This document shows, piece after piece, positions 28,905 through 39,959 of a stretch of 64,000 nucleotides of DNA. The position numbers and the translations under genes were made by a program. Position 1 is the first letter of the stretch; each line of letters starts with the position of its first letter. This DNA is from Prorocentrum cordatum (Eukaryota; Sar; Dinophyceae; Prorocentrales; Prorocentraceae). The stretch spans positions 615,491-679,490 of the forward strand of contig CAUYUJ010015305.1 in assembly GCA_963575745.1 (NCBI GenBank). The letters run 5' to 3'. The notes under the pieces are model-generated. The model searched no databases and had not been told where the DNA came from. It saw only the letters and a program-made list of their open reading frames with translations.

Positions 28905-29400
28905 GCGGCAGCCCTGGCTGGGCTGGCCGCCGGCGCCCCATGTAGCCGCCACCGCCGCCCCCCATGACGGCACTGCCGGTTGCCGGGCCGGCGCGGAGCT
29001 CTTGCCCTCAGGCGCCAGTTGCCGCCGCACCACGCCCAGCTGCTCGCAAGCGCAGAGCTGAGCGCGAGCGCCAGGCTGAGCTCAGCCAGCGTCGCGCGGC
29101 CGCTCGCACGGCGGGCGCCGGCGGCGGCGGTTCCTCCTGCGCCTTGCGCGGCAGCCCTGGCTGGGCCAGCCGCCGGCGCTCCTTCGCAGCCGCCACTGCC
29201 GCCCCCACGACGGCACTGCCGGGTGCCAGGCCGGCGCGGCGCCTGCCCACGGGCAGCAGCGGCCGCAGCACGCGCCCAGCTTGCTCGCAAGTGCGAAGCT
29301 GATCGCGAGCGCCAGGCTGAACTCAGCCGGCGCCGCGCGGCCGCCCGCGCGGCGGTTGCCGGCGGCGGCCCACTGCTGCCCGCTCGGCCGCTGGCCGGCG
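28905..29400. repeat. two copies of a roughly 243-bp tandem repeat
   Basis: ACGGCACTGCCGG recurs at about 28967 and 29210, and GCGGCAGCCCTGGCTGGG at about 28907 and 29150. The period is a multiple of three. On the plus strand both copies can encode a coiled-coil-like stretch (RAERERQAELSQRRAAAR), but frames change between copies and no start or flank supports a protein. Confidence 0.75.
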
Positions 29401-29413
29401 GCAGCCCCGCACC

Positions 29414-30586
29414 TTAGTCACGATGCGGCCTCTGTTCCCCTCCACGGGGCCATTCTGGCGACCTGCGGTGCCCTGACGGGGCCACCTCCCGCGTCACTTC
29501 GTTGGCCCGGCGGAAGCCCTGGGTCTCGTGCGCGTACTTCACGCCGTTGTAGCGCACCGGGCCAATCACCCCCTGCGGCTGCTTGGGAGGCTTGTGCGCC
29601 TTAGGCGTCTGCTGCGCTGTGGCCTGCTGCGCTTCTGGCTCCGGCCTCTCCTCGTTCTTCTTGGCCATCCCGCAGCAGCAGCAGCCGAGCACCCCGATGC
29701 CCGCCGCAAGCAGCACTGCGATCGTGGCCACCACTTTCAGCGCCGTCCCCACTGGGAAAACGATCGCCACCGTGCCCATCTGCGGCTCCCAGCGAAGCGT
29801 GGCCCCTTGGGCCCTGCTGTCGACTGCTGCCACTTCCTGGCTCTGCATCTCCCCGGCTGCTGTCGTGAGCGCCGTCACCACCAGCGCTGCACACGGCATG
29901 CCTGCGCGGGGGACGCGGGCTCTGCGGTTGCTGCCGCGCTCGCCGGCCGCCCCTCCGCGCCTTCGCCGCCGCCTGCACTGCCGCGCAGCGCCTAGCAGCA
30001 CGGCTGCCAGCAGCACCCCCGCCGCCATCGCCCAAGCCCCCAAGCCGACCGGGAGCACGAGGATCAGCAGGTTCTGGCTCTCCGCCGGGTCGATCTTGAT
30101 TACGTAGCCGTCTGCACTGCCAGCTGTGGCGGCGAGCGTCGTCACGGCCAGCGCCGCTCTGGGCCACAGCGGGGTCGGGCTCCTGCCCGCGCGGCGCTCG
30201 CCTTCAGCCGCGTGGGCCGGCGGCGCCGCGAGCTCGGACGCGTCTGTCGCCATGTCGGTCGAGATGCCGCGCATGGGCCCCTGGCTCTCCCACAGGTGCC
30301 CGTGGTAGCTATCGGAGGCCCAGCGCCCGAAGCGCTTGACGCGCTGCAGGTCGCCCACGGCGTGGCACGTCGCTGTCGCGCCTCCGATGCGGAGGCCGCG
30401 CGAGCAAATCTCCTCCTTCCGCAGCCCGGCGGCCAGCCCCGCGATCGTCAGGTAGCGTTGCACCTCCTCGCGGCGGATGGGTGCTCCGCTCGCCCAGCGG
30501 AAGAGCGGGGGCTCCTCCTCACTCCCTCGCAGCCTCTGTGGGCCCCTGAGATCTTGCGGGCTCACCCTGAGATCTTGCGGGCTCAA
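29414..30586 (-). CDS. tyrosine-recombinase C-terminus fused to two membrane modules (5'-truncated)
   Basis: About 390 codons, no ATG; the frame opens with a doubled VSPQDLR encoded by a 21-bp tandem repeat, then GSEEEPPLFRWASGAPI. EICSRGLRIGGATATCHAVG and QRVKRFGRWASDSYHGHLWE match the Box B Arg (usually HSLRIGGAT), the W-containing Box C and the Tyr nucleophile of a tyrosine recombinase. The preceding Box A arginine is missing, so only the catalytic C-terminus is present. After residue about 135 come two similar modules. Each is a hydrophobic lead (PRAALAVTTLAATAG; MPCAALVVTALTTAAG), a short polar stretch and a membrane segment (LILVLPVGLGAWAMAAGVLL; VVATIAVLLAAGIGVLGCCC) with a basic or charged tail. 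I do not recognise these modules. It could be a degraded retroelement with a membrane domain, or a chance in-frame fusion. The two modules resemble each other, suggesting duplication. Confidence 0.55.
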   Translation of the reverse strand: MSPQDLRVSPQDLRGPQRLRGSEEEPPLFRWASGAPIRREEVQRYLTIAGLAAGLRKEEICSRGLRIGGATATCHAVGDLQRVKRFGRWASDSYHGHLWESQGPMRGISTDMATDASELAAPPAHAAEGERRAGRSPTPLWPRAALAVTTLAATAGSADGYVIKIDPAESQNLLILVLPVGLGAWAMAAGVLLAAVLLGAARQCRRRRRRGGAAGERGSNRRARVPRAGMPCAALVVTALTTAAGEMQSQEVAAVDSRAQGATLRWEPQMGTVAIVFPVGTALKVVATIAVLLAAGIGVLGCCCCGMAKKNEERPEPEAQQATAQQTPKAHKPPKQPQGVIGPVRYNGVKYAHETQGFRRANEVTREVAPSGHRRSPEWPRGGEQRPHRD

Positions 30587-30627
30587 TTAAATTGAGCCGC
30601 TCGGAAGCGGCTCAATTTATAATTGAG
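30580..30627. repeat. nested palindromes
   Basis: Three overlapping inverted repeats. The first has 9-bp arms around one base (30580-30598). The second has 12-bp perfect arms with a CGGA loop (30590-30617). The third is CTCAATT-TAT-AATTGAG (30611-30627). They mark an abrupt drop in GC at the 5' edge of the YR/membrane ORF. Confidence 0.9.
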
Positions 30628-31034
30628 TCGTCCGAGAAAATCAATACATTAGCAAAAAATTAAGACAGGCGAAGATCGAATCCAATGCGGTAGCAGCGAA
30701 GCCGTAACCAATCGAGAGACCGTCTCGAAGTCTACATGTCATACAGCGCCCGTCCAGGGGGCCATGCAGCCCTTGCCCCGCTACCAGATACGATCGAGCC
30801 ACGTGGCGGGGAGGAGGAGGATCCGAGGAGGAGGAGAGGACGAGGAGGAGGAGGAGGAGGAGGAGGAGGTTTAAGGGGGGGCACGACGCGCCTCAACGAC
30901 GTGGACGATGGCACAGCACGAAGCGGTCGTCGCCGCAGTGCCTGACGTCGCACCACGCGAAGTGGTACCTATGATAGATCGAGGGCGCGGGACCGTGCGT
31001 GATACATATAATTATGTATATGTATACTGCACTG

Positions 31035-31375
31035 CCCGATTACCCCGGAGGCGCCCCGCCGCGTCGAACCACTCGAGCGCGGCCGCGGCGGGCTCGCCGA
31101 GCCACACGTACCACCGCGTGATGTGCACGCGGTGCAGCGGCGCTCGGGTGGACGCCTGCCACACCCACGCGGGCAGGCGGTCCCGCGGGGCCCTGGGAAA
31201 CAGGTAACCCCGCGGGGCCCACCATGGCGCCCGCTCCCCCTCGCCCACAGGCGCGACGGGGGTCTCCCAGGGCACCGCTGGGTCGAGCCCAGGCGGCGGC
31301 CCTGGGAGGACCACCACATCGGCCGCGGGGGGGAAAGGGGAGGGGGGCCCCCAGGCCACTCCCAAAGCTCGGCCA
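31035..31375 (-). CDS. probable exon, product unknown
   Basis: The minus strand reads a coherent mixed-composition stretch: GVAWGPPSPFPPAADVVVLP, then PRGYLFPRAPRDRLPAWVW and RVHITRWYVWLGEPAAAALE, ending before GGTAATC, a possible GT donor. A GGA microsatellite lies upstream at 31395-31530. The Trp/Tyr-rich part does not match a family I know. Confidence 0.4.
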
Positions 31376-31394
31376 TGGATCAAGCCCTTGATCA

Positions 31395-31436
31395 TAAAAA
31401 TTAGAGGAGGAGGAGGAGGAGGAGGAGGAGGAGGAG

Positions 31437-31477
<41 letters not shown>

Positions 31478-31805
31478 AGAAGGAACAACATGAGGAGGAG
31501 GGAGGAGGAGGAGGAAGAGGGCATTAATTAAGGAGGAGGAGGCGGAGTCGGAGGGAGGAAAAAGAAGATAGACCCCTCAAGCCCTCGAGGTCGGAATCCC
31601 TGGGGCGGCCTCGATCGCTCGACGCGCTTGCGTCGGTTCCTCCGCGGCGGTGGGATTAAGGGAGAGGAGGAGGAGGAAAAGGAAGAGGAGGAGGAGGAGG
31701 AGGAGGGCAACGAGGAGGAGGAGGAGGAGGAAGAGGAGGAGGAGGACGAGGATGAGGAGGAGGAGGAGGAGGAAGAGGAGGAGGAAGGAGGAGGAGGATA
31801 TCGAG
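31395..31805 (+). repeat. GGA/GAC microsatellite cluster
   Basis: (GGA)n and (GACGAG)n at 31400-31530 and (GGA)n at 31655-31800, separated by about 120 bp. Produces false Glu- or Ser/Leu-rich ORFs. Confidence 0.9.
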
Positions 31806-32288
31806 GAGGATCGAGTAGGAGGGAGGGGGCGGGCGGGCGGGTCCCGAGGCGACCTGTCGATGGGGGGGCCTCCAGGGCCACGCCTGCCCGACGGGGGGGC
31901 TCGAGGCGACCGGAGGGCCGCGCCTGCGGGTGGAGGGGGGGGGGAGGGACGAAGAAACAAGAGGAGTGATGGATCCCTCGGGCGCAGGGAAAGGAGGAAG
32001 AAGTGGAGGCATGCACGGCGCACGCGCGCACGGGCGCACACGCGCGCACGCGCGCACGCGCATGCTCGCGCGGTCGCTGCCTCGCGCGCTTCAGCGACGG
32101 GGCGAAGCAAGTCGAGCAGCGCAGGCGCGCGCGGGCACACATACACGCACATGCATACGTACCGTGGGGGAGGAATGATCCCAGAGATCCCACATGTTGC
32201 AGCATCGCGAGCGACATCGCGATTGGCCTAGGCATTTCCGCGGCAGATCGATACGCGGGGGCCCCAGGGCCCGAATCTCGAGGGTTGT

Positions 32289-34998
32289 GAGGATCTCAGG
32301 GATGCGGAGAGCAAGGGGCTGCGCTTCCCTTCCTGCCCTGCACGCCCTGCACGCCGACGACGCGCGCGCATGTTTCAGCACAAGTGTGGCAACATCTTCT
32401 CGAGCAGTGCGAAATAAAAGGTCGATCCCTGGTGCGGGCTCTTGGAGACCTGGGCAAGGACACGGTTCTCCCCTTCGTCATTATACGTCCACCGGAAGCG
32501 GGGATTCCCGCCCGCCCGCGATTGCTTAGCAATGTGGAACGCCATATGGAATGTATAGACTAGGTGACCGCCTGCAGCTTTATAATATTGCAAAAAGTCA
32601 ATCATGTGCTTCTCAAGCGCATTCTGATCAGACGGGGACAGGTGCCTGGGATAATTCATTACAAGTGCCTGAAAATCTGCGAATGCCTTGGCTGCAAAAG
32701 GAAGCAAGACTGATCCACCCTCGCGGAAGCACTGCGGGTTCTCACTGCAAATCATTGGGAGCAACGGCACTAGGTGCCGAGTCTCGGCGGCTTTTGCATG
32801 CAGCATCATCTTTGAAGCATCTGTGTGTTTCCCCAACATTTTGAGAGACAACTTCTGGATTATGCATTTGCCTTTCTCCCGAGTAAGGCCAGCTGCAATA
32901 TAGAAGGACTTGATCCTGCGTCTAAGATGGATAATGTTGTCGTGGTTCCTGACGAGCACTGTCGTAGCACGGCTCTAGGCGAAATTGTTCAGAATCAGTT
33001 GCCATAATATTGTGCCGATGAGCCGTTGGGATGTGCCCAAGTCGCACACGTGCATAAGATCAAGCGCAATCATCGAGATCGTGAACCCAATTACGCCGAA
33101 AATTGGCGCCACAAAGGTGAGGCCCGCTTCGTTCCTAGATTTGAAAAACGCGAGCTCCAAGGGGTCGTCTGGCGCGACGTGGACATCGCCCAGTGAGTGC
33201 GTGTCGACCACACGCCCGCGTGGGACCAACCGCCATCCCGCCTCGAGGTTAAGCTCGGGCACGGTTCGCCATGTCCCGTACCCCCACAACTCTGCGCCAT
33301 GCCGGCATGAACGAATTATCCGGTTCAGCTGGGCGCTTGTCTTCACGATAACTTTTTTATGCATGCTTTAACCATTCGTTCATAAACAGCTGGGTTCTTA
33401 TCCTCCCAAACAGCACTATCAATATTCAGAGGAAAGGAGAACATGTCCTCCTTGGTTGCGATGCAGCACGGACAGGGGTGTTGGATGTTGTCCCAACGGC
33501 GAAAACCACAGGCGCTGATGATCTCAAGCATGTCTGCCCTGAGCTCCACAAGGGCAGCGCAGAGTCCGCCCGCGAGGGCGAGCCCGCGCATGTTGGCCCG
33601 CCACTCGCTGTCGAATGGCAGCCCGTCGTGGGACACAGCTGGAAACAAACCTGTCACCATGATATTGAGCGACCAGACAACCACAGCCACGATCGAGGCG
33701 ATCGTGCACATTCCTCTGAATGCACACTGGCAGAGGTCTGACTTTCTGATGGTTGCTATCGCGTGTCGTTTCCCAATTATGCAGCTGCCCCAATACATGC
33801 AGATGAGCGCGTCGCGTTTAGCGCGCGGCACGCCATCGCTGTAAAAGCCGATCGGGAAGGTGTTCGCTCGGCCCTTTTCGGCGGCAACTGCGTGCCCAGG
33901 GTAGTGCGGGGGGAGCTCTTCGAGGGGCGCGTCTGTCAAGTTGTAGTCCTCTGGCCGCTCCTGGTAGGAATGGTGGGACGCTTCGTGCGGCAGCATGATC
34001 GGGAATTGCATCTTCGCGCGCCGTTCAGCATCACTGTCCCGAACGGGGATGGTAGTTACATAGAAGCGCCCCCTGGCTTGGGCACGGACTACATTTCTCA
34101 AGTGGCCTGCGTGGTGGTTCGAAGCCTGGGCGGGGCCCAGCGCCAGGTCCCCGACGCCCGCGCTGCCAGCGCGCTGCGCGTGCCACGCGATCGCGCACAC
34201 ATCCTCCCCGAACAATTTAACCCTGAGATCGCATGCGTGGGAAATCAAAACCTCGTAAACAAGCAGTCGCGATCGGAGCAAATTCTTGCGCGGCATTTTT
34301 CAAGCTGGATCGAGCTGCGGGGGGCCAAGGCCAGAAACCTGTCGACAACGATACGCCTCGAAAAACATTGGGGCGCCAGGATCTCAGGGACATGCAACCC
34401 GATCGTCCTAGAACTCCTCGCTGAGAGCGGGGGCGGCGGGGGCCAGGCCGAATCCAAATGAGCAGTCAACGGGAACGTTCAGCGAGACTCATCTGGGAAG
34501 ATCGGGCGTGCATGAATTGTTCGAACCCCCTTTCCTTCGCCGTCAGCTTCCCCCCAGACCACCTTCCGAGAAGATAGCGCCGCAATCCGACGCCATTATC
34601 GCCCTGGGCGACATGGCAAGCAAACCGACTGCACCTCTCTATATCTCTAAAGGGCCGAGCTCCGAGGAAGCCCGCGCGAGGCGTCGCCCATCAGCGATCG
34701 ACGCGCGCATTGGCGCAGCTCGGTTTCCCCCCGGGGTTCCTTTAGGCTCCAGTCTCCTCCGTTCCCCTCCTTCTTCCATCCCCCCGTTCCCCCGTACCTT
34801 TCGCCGCCTCCCCATTCGCGCCCCCCAAATCTCAATTCCATACTTCAGTGCAATCGTGTTGCAAGCCATCAGCCTCGACTTCCTGCGGCGCCCCCGCTGT
34901 CGACGTCGGCGCCGCGGATCCAAGCTCAAGCTCAGCGGCAGCAGCGCGGCCCGTCATCAAATGAGAATCGAGGAGGTCGATCACCCTGAGATCCGACG
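32289..34998. mobile_element. possible DNA-transposon unit around the transposase-like gene
   Basis: GGATCTCAGGG lies at 32291-32301 and again at 34379-34389, both on the plus strand. Its reverse complement CCCTGAGATCC is at 34984-34994. An inverted pair therefore brackets the gene at 32291 and 34984. Arms of 11 bp are short, and the same word occurs elsewhere (30544, 34221, 38502, 40017, 43816), so the boundary is tentative. Confidence 0.25.
32375..34296 (-). pseudogene. transposase-like gene, broken into three frames
   Basis: ATG at 34296. The first segment (to 33343) holds FPIGFYSDGVPRAKRDALIC, KRHAIATIRKSDLCQCAFRG, MCTIASIVAVVVWSLN and PCPCCIATKEDMF. These recall an abundant protein family in dinoflagellate genomes (SDGV...RK..LCQCGCRGWCT...PCF.C). 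I believe that family is transposon-derived but cannot name it. At an A6 run (about 33352-33357) the frame changes, and the second segment (33364-32975) continues with IALDLMHVCDLGTSQRLIG, a typical D-MH-DLG motif. It ends in TAG at 32977-32975 and the same frame resumes to 32375 (YTFHMAFHIAKQSRAGGNPR). One frame change plus one stop indicate a dead copy, unless they are sequence errors. Confidence 0.6.
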
Positions 34999-35505
34999 TC
35001 GCGAAAAATGCAACACCGCTGGAAAACGCATCCAACATCCTCACGACCGATCTGTAGGCACTCGAACGGCATCGATGGCCCACGGGCCCGAACTAGGGCC
35101 ACCATGTCACGTTAACCATGCGACGTCAGGATCTCATGGGGATCTGTCAATGCAGCCCAAAAGCAAAGAAAACAATACCTCAGGGCTAGACCCTTAAGCT
35201 AGACGGCTACGGACAATTGCAAATCTATCGTTTGGGGGGGGTGCTTTGATCAACCGGAAGCATGACGGGTTGACCTCCCAGCATTCTTATTCGAAACATC
35301 TGCTTGGCCTCTCAATCTGAACTTGCAGACCAGCCGCCATTTCATCGCGCGCGACGGTCTGGCTGCATACCTGGAACGGGTCGGCCACGAGCAAACTGCA
35401 TATACATGCCATGCAATTGTGAATCTGGCCAGCTGCTGACTGCCCCATCACTGCTCCACGTCTCCGCCACCGCGCCCCTCATCCTCCTCCGAACGGACTT
35501 TCCTC
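34300..35505. other. unassigned sequence
   Basis: No supported gene. Plus-strand frames at 33763-34461 and 34508-35197 lack motifs; the first is antisense to the transposase-like gene. Confidence 0.3.
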
Positions 35506-35635
35506 CTCCCCCTCCCCATCACCATCATCATCATCACCATCAGCATCATCAGTATCCTCATCATCATCGTCATCGTCAACATCATCATCGTCGTTGTCGT
35601 CATCATCCTCATCATCATCATCATCATCATGGACA
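35505..35635 (+). repeat. (CAT)n microsatellite
   Basis: CAT/CAC/CGT triplets for about 120 bp. Confidence 0.9.
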
Positions 35636-36078
35636 GCAGCACTATCATTGATTCAGCTCGCGTTCGAGAGCCCATCTCTCGAACTTATATCCGCACTTCA
35701 ATGGCACCACGTGCCCGAAAAGTTGCCTGCAGAGGCAGCCGTGGGAGCTGGGGAACTGGAAGGACCTGCAACGCTGAGCTGGCAAACTGCGAGGGCTGGC
35801 AAGACTACGAATACGCGCGTGCAACATGCATTCACGTGAGTAACGGAACGGAGCGGGTCGTACGCGATATGGCATACAAACATTATGGGTTGCCCACGCG
35901 GGCCGCCAGCGCGGCGCGCCATGTTGGAGACGAGAACGCTTACATACGCGCGGACCTTACGCGGACAGCGTGTACTCAAAATTTTACGCAGTTCATTTGC
36001 ACTCGCACGCGCGCGCACACGCAAGCAAGTGCGAGAGCGGTGATCGAGGGAGGGGGGGGGGGGTCTAGCTGCTGAGCT

Positions 36079-39000
36079 CTACTGCGACTGCGATTCGCCC
36101 AGGGCTTTCGTCGCCGAGGCAACCGCTGCCATCGCTGGAGCAATCAAGCCCCGCAGCCGCTTCGCCTCGCCGATGCGCGATCGGAGTCGGCAAAGCAACG
36201 CGAACGTAAAGAGCGCTGCGATCGACAGTCGATTCGTGCCACCGTACTCGGATCGGGCGACTTCGTGACAGCATCAATTCTCACGCGACTCCTATCCTCC
36301 TCCTCATCCCCCCCCTCGCCTTCCTTGCCCCCCTTACTACTGCTCCCGCGCTCCCCCTCGGGGCCCGCCTCGCCCTCCCCACCGCCTTCCTTATTCCTTC
36401 TCCCCCTCCTTCCTCGAACCTCTCGTCGGCGGCCAGCGTGCCTCCTCGATCTCAGTTTTGATCACCTCGACGTCGGGCTCTGACCTGGCTGACAGGGGGC
36501 AGATCGAGATGACGGAGCAGGATCGAGCTCGAGGATGGTGCCCTGCACTCAAGCAATCCTCGCGGCCATGCTTGGTTAACGAATCCTCTGGCGCGTTGCT
36601 GTCGCATCACACCGAAACCAGCCTATCAGGCCGAGGAGGTTTGCGGTGCCCTTGGAGAAGGATGAGAGGAAGAGGAGAGGAGAGGGGGAGAGGTGGATAC
36701 ACATAAACATATGTAGGCAGGTGTGTCTGTACAACTATACTTCTATATATATATATATATATGGGTGAGGGACCTGTCTCGATGCAAAATCCACGGTCCC
36801 CCTCGACCGAACAATCGATCGAAGTCCTCCCCTCTGAACGGTTCTGCTGCTCATGATGTCATTCTTTCAACGGGCGCGGGGGCTGACTTCCCCTGGATCC
36901 CCGCGGTGAGGGCGGTCTTGTTGGCCGTGAGCTGCGACAGGGCCGCGTCCACTTGAGGCGCGAACGGCGACAGCCACGGCACGTTCTCCACCTACCCTAC
37001 CCCGAGCACGAGCAGCATTGACCAGACGGGGCGGGGATAAAGAGCGGAGGGAAATATGGCACATTCGAGCACCACTCACGGTCAAGCGCGGTAGATCCCA
37101 CGCGCGAGTAGGACACACAGATGGCCTCCAAGGAGGAGGAGGGGGGAGGGGGAGCGGGAGGGAGGGGGAGGGGGATGAGGAGGAGGAGGAGGAGGAGGAG
37201 GAGGAGGAGGAGGAAGAGAAGGAGGAGGAGGAGGAGGATGAGGAGGAGGAGGAGGAGGAGGAGGAGGAGGAGGAGGAGGAGCCCCCCCCTCCCCACGTCG
37301 ATGCCCTCGAGCTGGGCGTAGATCTTGCTGCACTCGCCGAGGAGCTCACCGTATGCGGCCGCCAGGCCTGTGGTCTTCATGATCTTGCGCGGCGGCTCCT
37401 GGCGCGCGGCAGCACGCATCAAAATGGGAAACCTCTCCGCCAGGATGCGAGACTCAGGAATGCATCAACGGGGAGGTGGGCACGACCGCGGGAGGAGGGA
37501 CGACGGAATGCATGACAAGAACAGTGCACTCCACGCCAAGCCACTCCCCCCTCCTCCTCGATATATCGACTCCTCCTGGGCTCCACCCTGTCTCCCTCCC
37601 TATCCTTCCATATCACCCTTTCCCTTAGACCTATTATATAGCATATCATCTCCACTCAATTCCCCTACCCCCTCTGGGCTCCTTGCTCTCGCTGTCACTC
37701 GAGTACTCGGAGTAGCTGTCGTCGGAGTCCATCGCACTTGCCCTCCGAACGCGGGAGGTGGGGGGAGGAGGGCAACGACGAGTGCGAGGAATGCAAAACA
37801 AGGGAAAGGGTGCAACCACTCCGACTCCTTATCTTTATCATGCGCTACTGCTTCGAACCCTGATCGTATTCACGCGATCGAAAACTGACGTGCCCACTCG
37901 AGCATGATACATACGCGCCCAAGCCCCAGCAATCCTTCGAGCTGGCGCCGACAACTTGGGAGGGGTCGACGCGGCCGTGCTCATGCGGGTCTCGAGGATC
38001 TGCTTCTTGACCTCCAGCGGGCGGCCGATGTCGCAGCCATCCTTCCTCCTCTTCTCTTCTGGACTGCTCGTCATTGTCTCCCTCCTCATCCTCACCTTCC
38101 TCATCCTCCTCCAGGGGGCTATGAGGATGGTCGGGTGCATGTGTCCGAACTCGGCTCTTGTATGGGACCGTTATCATAGGGATCATGGGGTATCGTATCA
38201 TTGTTCATAGGCACGTGCGGATACACACACACACACGTATGTACATTCATATGTACATGTATACATATATACATATATACATGCATATATGTCGTTGTAT
38301 ACACACGCGCATATATCTACCTGGTTTTACACGGGCGTAGCTGCCTCCTTCTCTTCGCCTTCCTTCGAGAGGCGGCGGTAGAGCGTCTCGCCCGTCTGGG
38401 CGTCCTTGGTGATGTGAGTGGCCTTGAGCTTCGCGCAGTATCCTTTGATGGTCTCGGCCCGCTGCATGGTCCTGCGCGGCCGTGATGTTACGACATGCCC
38501 ACCCTGAGATCCGTCGACGTCGAGATCTCACTGTGTGTCAATGCTTTCGAGATCTCGAAAGCATTGAAACACAGTGAGACATCGCGACCCGAGCCCTATA
38601 TAGGCCCCATCTCTCTACGTCGTTGTTCCAGCTCTAGCTGGATCGATCTGCGATGGCACCGCGGCCCGAAACTGGACGAACACGCCCGCCTCGAAACGCA
38701 TGAGCCGCCATGATCTCAAGAAGGGTAGTGCCAGTATGCTGCAACGTCCGAGGTGCCGAACACCGAACTCACACTATATTGCACATCCCTGGTCCCCTCC
38801 TACCCCCTGATCCCTCCTACCTTGATCCTCCCCCTGATTACACAACTCGCGTCCTCCATCCCTGATCCCCTCCGACCTTGATCCTCCCTATCCTCATGCC
38901 CACTGCGAGACTTCTCCGTCGTTGCGGGACAAGCCTCTCGCCAGTCGGAGTGGCCTTATTCTCCTCCGACCAGCCGCACTCGGTAAGCAGACGATCCCAC

Positions 39001-39608
39001 TTGAACCATTGGTCCTTGTGCTTGGAGCTGGTCTCCCTGGACTCCATCTCGGTCTTGGCGCATTCGGCGAAGCGGAAGTCGCCTCCCCTCCCAGCGCCAT
39101 CTCGAGGACCACTTTTCCCATGCATTCAGCGAAGCGGAAGGCGACTCTGTGACCGAATGCAGGCGTTCATGCTATGAACCCCCATCTCGAGAATCATAGG
39201 CTCTTTCATCTGACGACGCGCGATGGCATGATGAGGAGCGGGGCGGGGGGGGCCCGGGGGGGGGCAAGATCTTGAATGAGGTGGCGCCCCGACGGGCGCC
39301 AATGGGGACGCGTGGGGAAGGAGTGGAGGGACAAGGGCAAGATCCCGCCCAAGCTCCGCATTTGCGCCACTTCTTCAACCACCTCTTGAGGCCCTGGCGG
39401 CTCTGCCGCTTGTACTCGAGCTTCACATCTTCTTTCTGGGATGCGAGGCGCGTCCTGCTGCAGCTGAGGGTTGCGAGGGGTGGGGGCGGAGCCGCTCAGG
39501 AATTCCGCCTGCGACGCGAATGGCACAGACATGGAATGCTGTATGTTTGCTTTTTTATGAAAAAAAGGAACAGGACATACGCATATACACATACACATAC
39601 AAAAACAA

Positions 39609-39645
<37 letters not shown>

Positions 39646-39948
39646 GACATACACATATATACATTTACACGTATACATAAACATACACGCATATATACAG
39701 ATCTGCATATGCATGCTCTTCGATGTGTGTACATACACACATATATACACATATAGATATGACAAGGCCTCGCACGCATGGTACCGGACGCACAACCGTG
39801 CATCACACACGCGAGGCGTCGGGGGCTGCGGTCCGCATGCGCTGCAAATCGTTCTCGTGGTCTTTGCTGACGACACGCACGGCTTTCCTCTTTGCTTTCG
39901 CCGCAGCCTTCTCCGCGGCGGACTTCGGCGCAGCCCTCTTCGGCGGCA
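36079..39948 (-). CDS. probable multi-exon host gene, product unknown
   Basis: Nine coding-looking islands lie in order on the minus strand, separated by 200-500 bp of microsatellite-rich sequence. They are: ATG 39948 MPPKRAAPKSAAEKAAAKAK (basic, histone-tail-like); about 39430-39345 EDVKLEYKRQSRQGLKRWL; about 39100-38940 FRFAECAKTEMESRETSSK and WDRLLTECGWSEENKAT; 38467-38330 MQRAETIKGYCAKLKATHIT, ending at a GTGTAA that can be a GT donor; about 38042-37920 DGCDIGRPLEVKKQILETRM; 37422-37295 IMKTTGLAAAYGELLGECSK; about 37005-36880 VENVPWLSPFAPQVDAALSQ; about 36485-36420 SEPDVEVIKTEIEEARW; about 36245-36079 LSIAALFTFALLCRLRSRIG, ending in TAG at 36081-36079. Coherence of strand and order suggests one gene or two neighbours. 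Splice sites are not resolved. The basic N-terminus and short charged helices suggest a nuclear or structural protein, but this is a guess. Confidence 0.4.
37136..37282 (+). repeat. (GGA)n microsatellite inside a probable intron
   Basis: Lies between two coding-looking minus-strand islands and would be a CTC/CCT tract in the transcript. A TATA-rich run at 36744-36762 sits in the next gap. Confidence 0.85.
38218..38315 (+). repeat. ACATATAC/CA microsatellite
   Basis: (CA)n and TATACATA runs in the gap before the island at 38330-38467. Confidence 0.8.
38526..38579. repeat. 54-bp near-perfect palindrome
   Basis: Arms of 27 bp meet without a spacer at TTCGAGATCTCGAA, with one mismatch per arm pair (position 38537). 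Just upstream is a CCCTGAGATCC word. It can extrude as a cruciform, or it is a small inverted-repeat element. Confidence 0.95.
39580..39770 (+). repeat. (ACATAT)n microsatellite
   Basis: CATATACATATACATATA runs with CA and GTACATAC variants; occupies a probable intron of the minus-strand gene. Confidence 0.9.
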
Positions 39949-39959
39949 TCGCCTCCCGT

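Noticed and set aside
31577-32235. Ser/Leu/Pro-rich ORFs on the minus strand
   Set aside because: Translation of GGA microsatellites and CGCA runs.
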